5,584 nt of DNA from Moraxellaceae bacterium (lineage in GTDB: Bacteria; Pseudomonadota; Gammaproteobacteria; Pseudomonadales; Ketobacteraceae): contig NVVG01000130.1 of assembly GCA_002402125.1 (NCBI GenBank), positions 7,426-13,009 on the forward strand, in the 5' to 3' direction. Positions within the stretch are counted from its first letter, which is position 1, and the number at the start of each line of letters is the position of its first letter. This document shows positions 1-5,584 of this stretch, in pieces. The notes under the pieces were generated by a model that was not told where the DNA came from, ran no database searches, and worked only from the letters and a program-made list of their open reading frames with translations. The translations under genes and the position numbers were made by a program.

Positions 1-95
1 CCTCCTACTTTCCAAACGTGAGACTCCCCCCATTGCACTACGTATGAGGTTGCTGGCAAAGATTGACAAAATTTGTTGAAGTCATCGTACGTCAT
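1..95 (-). CDS. MmcQ/YjbR-family protein, N-terminal part (3' end beyond the window)
   Basis: The gene starts at the ATG at 95-93 and runs off the left edge after 31 full codons and two bases. The peptide begins MTYDDFNKFC and contains LPATSYVVQWGESHVWKVGG at residues 13-32. The pattern (M-T-x-x-x-F-N-x-F-C, then LPAT, then VVQWG, then a W-K-V-G-G strand) is what I know from the N-terminus of MmcQ/YjbR (DUF419) proteins, small proteins of roughly 110-120 residues with a CyaY-like fold that are often annotated as DNA-binding; their biochemical role is poorly defined. The start is fixed by an in-frame TGA at 110-108, with no other ATG, GTG or TTG in frame between. It follows the SNF2 gene in the same direction after a 156-base gap, so it may have its own promoter. 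Family assignment is from memory of the consensus; the catalytic or binding surface lies outside the window. Confidence 0.82.
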   Translation of the reverse strand, partial: MTYDDFNKFCQSLPATSYVVQWGESHVWKVG

Positions 96-110
96 ATCGG
101 TGTAGATTCA

Positions 111-115
111 CTCCT
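111..115 (-). promoter_or_regulatory. Shine-Dalgarno-like AGGAG upstream of the MmcQ/YjbR-family gene
   Basis: AGGAG is read on the minus strand, with 15 bases between it and the ATG at 95-93. That is longer than the usual 5-9 bases, and no nearer purine-rich run is seen. An in-frame TGA sits directly after it at 110-108, so no earlier in-frame start can use it. Either the spacing is tolerated or translation starts weakly. Confidence 0.4.
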
Positions 116-121
116 AACGTC

Positions 122-165
122 CACTAATAACACGATTAAAAAGTTGGTATGATTTTATAATAAAA
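122..165 (-). promoter_or_regulatory. AT-rich stretch, possible promoter for the MmcQ/YjbR-family gene
   Basis: On the minus strand this stretch carries several -10-like hexamers (TATTAT, TATAAA, TTTAAT), 30-70 bases ahead of the ATG at 95. I could not pair any of them with a good TTGACA-like -35 box at 16-18 bases, so this is only a candidate region. Its place between a possible terminator and the gene start is the main support. Confidence 0.25.
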
Positions 166-197
166 GCGAAGTGAATCATAGAATTGACTCGGGTTTT

Positions 198-216
198 AAA
201 AACTCTATTGAGAGCT
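198..216 (-). terminator. Weak candidate intrinsic terminator after the SNF2 gene
   Basis: On the minus strand AGCTCT (216-211), a four-base CAAT loop and AGAGTT (206-201) form a six-pair stem with one G-T wobble. A run of five T (202-198) overlaps the end of the stem, followed by AAAA. It lies 35 bases past the SNF2 stop codon, where a terminator is expected. The stem is short and has little G+C, so termination may be partial; some read-through into the next gene is plausible. Confidence 0.4.
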
Positions 217-251
217 ACTTTGAGGACACCCACCCTGTGAAGAGGTTATTT

Positions 252-3200
252 TTAAGAAGATGGGTCACCTACTAAACTCAACATATCATTTATCGACATT
301 TTCCCGCTCATTTCACTACCTTCTAATAAACTGTTAGCCAAATCACGCTTATGTTGATGAAGGTTAACAATCTTATCTTCAATGGTATCTTTCATCACAA
401 AACGGTAGATGGTTACGGGTCTCAGCTGTCCCATTCGATGTGCGCGATCCGACGCTTGATCTTCAACGGCTGGATTCCACCAGGGGTCCATGTGCAACAC
501 ATAATCGGCAGCGGTTAGATTTAATCCCGCCCCGCCAGCTTTCAAGCTAATCAAAAACACATCGCCTTTTCCTGCCTGAAAATCATTCACTGCTTGCTTA
601 CGTTTTTTCGTAGGAGTGCTGCCATCCAAATATTGATAATGGATGCCTCGGTCATCTAATAATTTTCTGATCAACGACAAATGCCCAACAAACTGGCTAA
701 ACACCAATGCTTTGTGCCTATTTTCTAACAATTCATCCAATACGGCAGAAAATGCTTTCAGCTTCTCACTAACAATATCGGTATTAGGCAGCACTAGTGC
801 GGGATTACAACAGGCAAGACGTAACTTTGTGATTTCAGCCAACACTTTAATATGTTGCTGCCCCTTACCTCCCTCAGATTTAGCAATACGCTCAAGCGCT
901 TGACGGCGTAACGTTTCATACATCACCGCCTCTTCTGGACTAGGCTGTACCCGTAAGGTAATTTCTGTGCGTGAAGGAAGCTCCTTCAATACGTCCGATT
1001 TTAACCGGCGCAAAATAAAAGGTCGGATTAGTTTTTTGAGGTGTTGCTTACATTCACTGTCATTATCATTCTCAATGGGATTAGAAAAACGCTGCCTAAA
1101 GTTTTCCAGCGACCCCAGCAATCCAGGGTTAATAAAACGAAATAAATTCCACAACTCACCTAAATGATTCTCTATAGGCGTACCCGTCGTGACCATTTTA
1201 AAATCGCCCTGCAACGCCATGACCGCTTTTGATCGCTTGGTTAGCGGATTTTTTATTGCTTGTGCTTCATCCGCTACAATGGTGTGCCACTGAATAGTCG
1301 CCATAGTTTCCGCTTCACTTTGCAATAATCCATAAGTACACACAACAACATCGTAAGGCCCAGCGTCAACCAAGCATTTTTTCCGACTTTCTTTGCCTGT
1401 TAATGCACCAAAATAAACGGGGTTTAGGGTAGGCGAAAAACGCTGTATTTCTTCCATCCAATTCATACAAACCGATGTTGGCGCTAGCACCAACGCCGGA
1501 CCATCGGGTGCTCTTGTTAACATAATCGCAAGCGTCTGCACCGTTTTTCCTAACCCCATATCATCAGCCAGGCACGCTCCCGCGCCCCAGTTGGCAAGTC
1601 TTGCCAACCAGTTAAACCCTTCAATTTGATAATCTCGCAATTCTGCCTGTAGGGTTGAAGGAATTACCGGCTGCAAGGCCTGGGCCTGGTCAATACGCGC
1701 AAGCTGTTTTTTCCATAACGCATTTTTTCTAACATCCATTCCTTCGGTAAGCTCGTCAATGGCATGACTTGCCATCGGATGGAATACTCCATCATCACTA
1801 AAGCGTCGAATACCGTCCAAACGTCTTTTTAGATCTTGCGTTAGCGCGACTATTTCGCCATTTTCAAGATGAATAAAACGACTAGACGATTGTTGCATCA
1901 GGGCCATCAAATTCCCCATCGCAATTATTTCGCCATTATCCAACGTCAACTCGCCTTTCAATTCAAACCAGTCTCGCTTCTTACCCACCTGCATCTGAAA
2001 CTGCTCTTTAGTAATCTCTCGAGATAATTTGACTTTTTTTCCTTTTGGCCACAACAGCTCTACGTTATCTTGTAGTTCCGGTAGTTCCTTTAGTTCTTGC
2101 AGTTGCAACAGCACCTCTAACGCCTGCTCAGGATCATCGAGCAGCCACTCGTCATTCTCATCACCCGCTAACGCAGGGCATTGATTCCATAACGCGAGTT
2201 TATTACTCTTCTCTTTCTTTATATCCCGATTTGCTTGAAGGTGCTTGCCTTCAATTTCCGCGAATACAGAGGCTCCACCGACACCCGGTCGGAACAGTGG
2301 TCCACCATTTACAAAAGGTTGCACGTAACATTCAATTTTTAAGCCCTCACCTATCGCTTGCAGCTGTATCTGCAAACGGGTGTTAGCTTCCACTACGTCA
2401 ATATTGCTATGGCTACCGCCCCCAATATCAGAATGAACCGTTAATAACGGCGCTACAGCAGAAATACTGTCTAACACCTGCGTTTTTGCGTTAACCGGAA
2501 CAACCAACCCTTGGGGGCCTAATATATTAAAAATGTGCAAATGTCGCCGTGTAAACTCTGTGACTTGCAAGCGGTTTGAAGCACTTTTTCGGATCAAGCA
2601 AAAATGTGACGTTTCCCCCCAATCTTCATCAATTCCAGGGATCGGGGTTAATTGAATGGTAATTTTATTTTTCTTCTGCAACACCATCAACTCTGGTTCA
2701 ACGCGCTGAATCTCAACGGGCGAGTCTGGCTGATTGGACCAGAACACATTGGGGTGCCCTACAGCAGCTACGAAGGATTTTTCTGAATGAAGGTAATAGC
2801 TAGTGTTTCCATAATATCCATAATCCTCTTCTTGGATAGTGTCACAAATGGCTTTATCCGCGTCGGTGAGAATCCCCACGTCTTTAGCATCACGATATAA
2901 CCGAGACAATGCAACCGCTCTGCCTTTGGTCCATTGGCCATTTTTCTTACGTTTCTGCTGGCGCGGCTTAAGCTCAAACTCATCGCTATAAGGATCTTCT
3001 TCAATTATCCAAACCAGGCGTTCACTTTCCGATTCAGCAATTGCCGTGCTCTTATCATTGGACGTACTACCAATATCTTGTAACGCACCCAGCGCAATCT
3101 GCCAGGACGATGTAGGTATAACAACCCCCATTAACTGTGGAACAAAACCACTAGCATTCAATGCATCCAAACTTTCTTGGCATTTTTTTACATGCCCTAG

Positions 3201-4463
3201 TTGCTCCAATAATGCAGCACTTTCATAGGCATACCACATCCACTTCATGTCAAACGCATGACAACAGCAACGCTCTAATAGATCAATTTTTTCTGCAGGA
3301 ACATCCTCACCCAACCAATAACAGCCCAACACCTGAAACAAAATCCACAGCGGCGCTGGGGCATTCGTATTCAATGTTAGTGAATACGCGACAGAGATTT
3401 TTTTCTTCCCATCAAGAACCGCCATCAGCTCTATTAGAAGATTGATGATTAGACTGTGATCCGGTCGATGACTATTTTTTTGCAAATGCATCAAACATCG
3501 CTTCGCCTCCACTTTATCTGCCGGCAAACCCGATTTAATGAGCGATAACACATAAAAAATTGAGCTTAGATCATAAAAATGAACTGCTGTCTTTCCACTC
3601 TCCTTGCGTAACTCTTTTAAACCCAATTTGTAAGTTGCTATGGAGCGATCAACATCGCCGTCTAAAAAACTCAACCAACTTATCAACGACAAACGTGCAG
3701 ATGATTCAACTCGCTCCATCAACTCTTTCGCATCAGCTCTATCACCTTTCAGTAAGCGCTGGGCCCCCAAGAGAGCAAACATTTTGGGATGTTGTAATTT
3801 TCCGCTTCGATAAAGGTGTTCGATAACATCAAAATACGACACCATATTCGATGATAATGAATCCGGCCCACCGGTCAGCGAAGGTGCTAATACCAGATAT
3901 TGAATCACCCACTGTCGCTCTGAAAACCATTGAAGGTCAAACGGTGTATTACATATAGTTTGTAGCGACGCAGATAAATCAGCACCCTGAAATTGAAAAT
4001 GATCACAGGACGCCATTTCTTCCAACACCGCATTTCCATCATTTCGATAGAGGGCATTTCGCAAATAGCGCGCTTTTGTCGCCTCATTGATACTGTGGGA
4101 GAGATACTGAAACCGACGCACTGGAACCACCTGATCTGCGGCTTCGATAACGTCTTGGAGTAACCCTGCTGCTTCAATCTCTCGCGTCAGCACCTCAGCT
4201 ATAATAAGAGAGCATTGGATGCGCGCCCCTCTATCCATAATTAGCCCATTCGCCAGCCATTGTCTTTTTAGTTCATCATTTAGCCGATTGGCCAAGGGTT
4301 GCCCTGATTCCGACCGCCAACCTAAAGACCGCAATATCGTCGCCAATTCGGTTGGTTGCAGGGGTTGATAAATAACCGAAAGGACTTGAAGAATCTTCCT
4401 ATCTGATTCCTCTAGGGCGTTATAGGTTTGGAGGAGTGCTGTGCATTGATCGCTAGTTGTCAT
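252..4463 (-). CDS. SNF2-family DNA-dependent ATPase/helicase with long N-terminal helical region
   Basis: This is a complete 1403-residue cytoplasmic protein without signal peptide or membrane segment. The C-terminal third is an SNF2 motor: RDYQ at 943-946, Walker A GLGKT at 970-974, DEAQ at 1065-1068, TGTPIEN at 1093-1099, KALVFSQF at 1251-1258, AGGAGLN at 1309-1315 and DRAHRMGQ at 1339-1346 with arginines 1340 and 1343. All key residues are present, so it should hydrolyse ATP and translocate on duplex DNA or remodel DNA-protein complexes. Before it come a probable winged helix (about 15-95), a helical TPR-like region (about 120-460), a block with RLVW (482-485) and NGQWTKGR (508-515), and a beta-rich part with GHPNVFW (569-575), RPGVGG (725-730) and DWFELKG (831-837); I recall similar blocks in large bacterial SNF2 proteins. 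It is much longer than RapA (968 residues) and is not RapA. The ATG is bounded by an in-frame TAA at 4478-4476, five codons upstream; the ribosome site is weak. Substrate and role are unknown. Confidence 0.95.
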   Translation of the reverse strand: MTTSDQCTALLQTYNALEESDRKILQVLSVIYQPLQPTELATILRSLGWRSESGQPLANRLNDELKRQWLANGLIMDRGARIQCSLIIAEVLTREIEAAGLLQDVIEAADQVVPVRRFQYLSHSINEATKARYLRNALYRNDGNAVLEEMASCDHFQFQGADLSASLQTICNTPFDLQWFSERQWVIQYLVLAPSLTGGPDSLSSNMVSYFDVIEHLYRSGKLQHPKMFALLGAQRLLKGDRADAKELMERVESSARLSLISWLSFLDGDVDRSIATYKLGLKELRKESGKTAVHFYDLSSIFYVLSLIKSGLPADKVEAKRCLMHLQKNSHRPDHSLIINLLIELMAVLDGKKKISVAYSLTLNTNAPAPLWILFQVLGCYWLGEDVPAEKIDLLERCCCHAFDMKWMWYAYESAALLEQLGHVKKCQESLDALNASGFVPQLMGVVIPTSSWQIALGALQDIGSTSNDKSTAIAESESERLVWIIEEDPYSDEFELKPRQQKRKKNGQWTKGRAVALSRLYRDAKDVGILTDADKAICDTIQEEDYGYYGNTSYYLHSEKSFVAAVGHPNVFWSNQPDSPVEIQRVEPELMVLQKKNKITIQLTPIPGIDEDWGETSHFCLIRKSASNRLQVTEFTRRHLHIFNILGPQGLVVPVNAKTQVLDSISAVAPLLTVHSDIGGGSHSNIDVVEANTRLQIQLQAIGEGLKIECYVQPFVNGGPLFRPGVGGASVFAEIEGKHLQANRDIKKEKSNKLALWNQCPALAGDENDEWLLDDPEQALEVLLQLQELKELPELQDNVELLWPKGKKVKLSREITKEQFQMQVGKKRDWFELKGELTLDNGEIIAMGNLMALMQQSSSRFIHLENGEIVALTQDLKRRLDGIRRFSDDGVFHPMASHAIDELTEGMDVRKNALWKKQLARIDQAQALQPVIPSTLQAELRDYQIEGFNWLARLANWGAGACLADDMGLGKTVQTLAIMLTRAPDGPALVLAPTSVCMNWMEEIQRFSPTLNPVYFGALTGKESRKKCLVDAGPYDVVVCTYGLLQSEAETMATIQWHTIVADEAQAIKNPLTKRSKAVMALQGDFKMVTTGTPIENHLGELWNLFRFINPGLLGSLENFRQRFSNPIENDNDSECKQHLKKLIRPFILRRLKSDVLKELPSRTEITLRVQPSPEEAVMYETLRRQALERIAKSEGGKGQQHIKVLAEITKLRLACCNPALVLPNTDIVSEKLKAFSAVLDELLENRHKALVFSQFVGHLSLIRKLLDDRGIHYQYLDGSTPTKKRKQAVNDFQAGKGDVFLISLKAGGAGLNLTAADYVLHMDPWWNPAVEDQASDRAHRMGQLRPVTIYRFVMKDTIEDKIVNLHQHKRDLANSLLEGSEMSGKMSINDMLSLVGDPSS
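2071..2106 (-). repeat. Four imperfect 9-base tandem units coding a Leu-Gln/Glu repeat
   Basis: On the plus strand four consecutive nonamers read TGTAGTTCC, GGTAGTTCC, TTTAGTTCT and TGCAGTTGC. On the coding strand they give repeated GAA-CTA-xxx codons, yielding LQLQELKELPELQ at residues 786-798 of the SNF2 protein. The segment would be an acidic, leucine-rich helix interrupted by a proline, between the RPGxGG block and the WPKG motif at 805. Repeat length could vary between strains. Confidence 0.55.
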
Positions 4464-4604
4464 AAAACAATATTCTTACATTGGGTTAGTTGCTTGGCTT
4501 ATATCATAAAGGGGCTGTAGGGACCAGTTCTTGACGCGGTACGCGCAGCTAATTACTGATACCTACTGACACAACTGTTACTTCAGTCATTTTGTGCGCT
4601 ACTT
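4464..4604. other. Intergenic gap between the DEAD-box and SNF2 genes
   Basis: This 141-base gap holds no open frame of note and no clear terminator for the DEAD-box gene: a CGCG-GTA-CGCG hairpin (4535-4545) lacks a T-run. It also carries TACTGA twice, ten bases apart, and an inverted TCAGT (4583-4587). It is wide enough for a promoter of its own, so co-transcription of the two helicases is possible but not shown. Ahead of the SNF2 ATG there is only a weak purine run, GTAAGAA. Confidence 0.6.
4503..4508 (-). promoter_or_regulatory. Possible -10 element (TATGAT) for the SNF2 gene
   Basis: TATGAT matches the sigma-70 -10 consensus in five of six bases and lies about 40 bases ahead of the SNF2 ATG, within an AT-rich run (TTTATGATATAAG). 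No convincing -35 box is found 16-18 bases upstream, where the sequence is C-rich, so the promoter could be weak, activator-dependent or absent. Confidence 0.25.
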
Positions 4605-5584
4605 TTAACGCGGCCCCTTGCCTTTAAACTGTTTAATACTGCGCTTACTGGCGCTGCGGCGATTCGCCTGTTTGTCCCGCACTGGACGCTTACGCTCTAG
4701 GTTGGCGGGCTTGTCAGAAACAGGAAAATTCGTGAGTTCAAGTAACGTTAGCGCTCGCCCGGTTAAATCGCGAATAGCCGTCAAAGCGGATATTTCGCCG
4801 TGGCACACCAGTGACAGTGCAATGCCATCGCGGCCAGCCCTAGCGGTGCGACCAACCCGGTGTACGTAAACGGGCGCGCTGGAAGGTAGGTCCATATTAA
4901 TCACTACCGGTAACGCTTCCACATCAATACCGCGTGCCAGCAGGTCGGTAGCAACCAACACTTGTATGTTATGGGCTTTGAAATCTTCCAGAGTCTGCTC
5001 ACGTATTGTCTGCTCCTTCTCACCGTGAAGCGACGCTACTGTCACCCCAGCCTTGCGCAGTTTCTTACAGAGTGCATCCGCTGCATCACGGGTGCTGATA
5101 AATACCAAGACTTGAGGCCAGCAGTGTTGCTTCAATAGCGCGAGTAACGCCTGTGCTTTGCTGCCTTTGTTGACGAGATAAAGCCGTTCTTCTATTGCAT
5201 CCACCACACTGTTGCTGGCATGGGCTTCTTTGCGTAGCGGATCCTTGAGACAATCCATCGCCAGACTGTCCAATGCGGAAGGCAAGGTCGCAGCGAACAG
5301 CAGGGTTTGACGTTCAGTTGGGATATGCGTTAACAGGCGCTGAATGTCAGACCAGAATCCCATCTCTAACAAACGGTCGGCTTCATCCAACACCAAGTGA
5401 CGAACAGCATCTAGGCCAATGAGCTGCTGCGTAAGTAAATCCAATAGGCGGCCTGGTGTCGCGACAAGAAATTGCGGCTGACGTTCTAGCTCGGTCAACT
5501 GTTGGGCCTGGTCAACGCCACCGCAGAGAGTTTGGATGCGGATTCCTATCCCTGTCGCCACTTGCTGTAATGCACCGCTAACCT
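4605..5584 (-). CDS. DEAD-box ATP-dependent RNA helicase, C-terminal part (5' end beyond the window)
   Basis: The frame is open to the right edge, giving 325 visible residues (residue 1 is the first full codon, 5582-5580). Visible motifs are GG at about 20, TPGR at 42-45, DEAD at 66-69, AAT at 97-99 (motif III, normally SAT), VLVFISTR (motif IV), ARGID at 216-220 and HRVGRTARAGR at 241-251. The order and spacing are those of a DEAD-box protein: end of RecA domain 1, then RecA domain 2. The Q motif, Walker A and motif Ia lie beyond the edge; about 90 residues are missing by comparison with RhlE-type proteins. The GTG at 5561-5559 is an internal valine, not the start. The last 30 or so residues are rich in Lys and Arg (RKRPVRDK, NRRSASKR), a tail typical of proteins that bind RNA non-specifically, as in ribosome assembly or RNA decay helicases. 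Subfamily (RhlE-like, SrmB-like or other) cannot be fixed, so no symbol is given. Confidence 0.95.
   Translation of the reverse strand, partial: VSGALQQVATGIGIRIQTLCGGVDQAQQLTELERQPQFLVATPGRLLDLLTQQLIGLDAVRHLVLDEADRLLEMGFWSDIQRLLTHIPTERQTLLFAATLPSALDSLAMDCLKDPLRKEAHASNSVVDAIEERLYLVNKGSKAQALLALLKQHCWPQVLVFISTRDAADALCKKLRKAGVTVASLHGEKEQTIREQTLEDFKAHNIQVLVATDLLARGIDVEALPVVINMDLPSSAPVYVHRVGRTARAGRDGIALSLVCHGEISALTAIRDLTGRALTLLELTNFPVSDKPANLERKRPVRDKQANRRSASKRSIKQFKGKGPR

Noticed and set aside
66..76. Palindrome ACAAAATTTGT as an operator.
   Set aside because: It lies inside the coding start of the MmcQ/YjbR gene and is explained by the codons for Asn-Lys-Phe-Cys.
105..177. Inverted repeat GATTCACT (105-112) and AGTGAATC (170-177).
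   Set aside because: Eight bases separated by 57 with no extension of the match is compatible with chance; no element boundary or duplication accompanies it.
2045..2386. A plus-strand open frame of 113 codons inside the SNF2 gene.
   Set aside because: It lies opposite a strongly conserved-looking coding region, has no recognisable domain and no ribosome site that I can see; the same holds for the shorter plus-strand frames in both helicase genes.
252..4463. The SNF2 protein as part of a phage-defence system such as DISARM or Dpd, which include SNF2-type helicases.
   Set aside because: No methyltransferase, nuclease, phospholipase-D-like protein or other known partner is in the window, and the neighbours are a DEAD-box helicase and an MmcQ/YjbR gene. 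The long N-terminal architecture matches, from memory, common stand-alone bacterial SNF2 proteins.
4535..4545. CGCG-GTA-CGCG hairpin as terminator of the DEAD-box gene.
   Set aside because: The stem is only four pairs with a three-base loop, and no T-run follows it on either strand.
5559..5561. GTG as the start of the DEAD-box protein.
   Set aside because: The frame stays open upstream to the window edge, and starting here would leave out Walker A and the Q motif; the codon is an internal valine.

Overview
All three genes that can be supported lie on the minus strand, so transcription runs from the right edge to the left edge. In that order they are the 3' part of a DEAD-box RNA helicase gene (4605-5584, entering from the right edge), a complete 1403-residue SNF2-family ATPase/helicase gene (252-4463), and the first 32 codons of an MmcQ/YjbR-family gene (1-95, leaving by the left edge). 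The third is only 95 bases inside the window and easy to overlook, but its peptide is distinctive.

The organism looks like a Gram-negative proteobacterium, most likely a gammaproteobacterium of moderate G+C. This rests on the type of DEAD-box protein (short basic C-terminal tail), the large bacterial SNF2 protein with a GxWxKGR block, and the MmcQ/YjbR neighbour. It is inference; no marker here fixes the genus. By eye the DEAD-box gene is somewhat richer in G+C than the SNF2 gene.

Layout: 1-95, start of the MmcQ/YjbR gene; 96-251, a 156-base intergenic gap with a small hairpin plus T-run that could end SNF2 transcription, an AT-rich stretch that could hold a promoter, and a Shine-Dalgarno-like AGGAG placed unusually far from the ATG; 252-4463, SNF2 protein; 4464-4604, a 141-base gap with a possible -10 element and small ACTGA-type repeats; 4605-5584, DEAD-box helicase. 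No RNA gene, insertion sequence, CRISPR array or attachment site was seen.

The gaps are too wide for a tight, translationally coupled operon, so the genes may be separate units that share a direction. The DEAD-box protein should act on RNA and the SNF2 protein on double-stranded DNA or a DNA-protein complex; the MmcQ/YjbR family has a fold often annotated as DNA-binding. Nothing visible ties them into one pathway. The most interesting object is the SNF2 protein: its last third is a textbook SNF2 motor, but about 940 residues precede it, including a probable winged-helix segment and a long helical, TPR-like region. No methyltransferase, nuclease or other defence partner is present, so a new defence system is not supported by what is visible.
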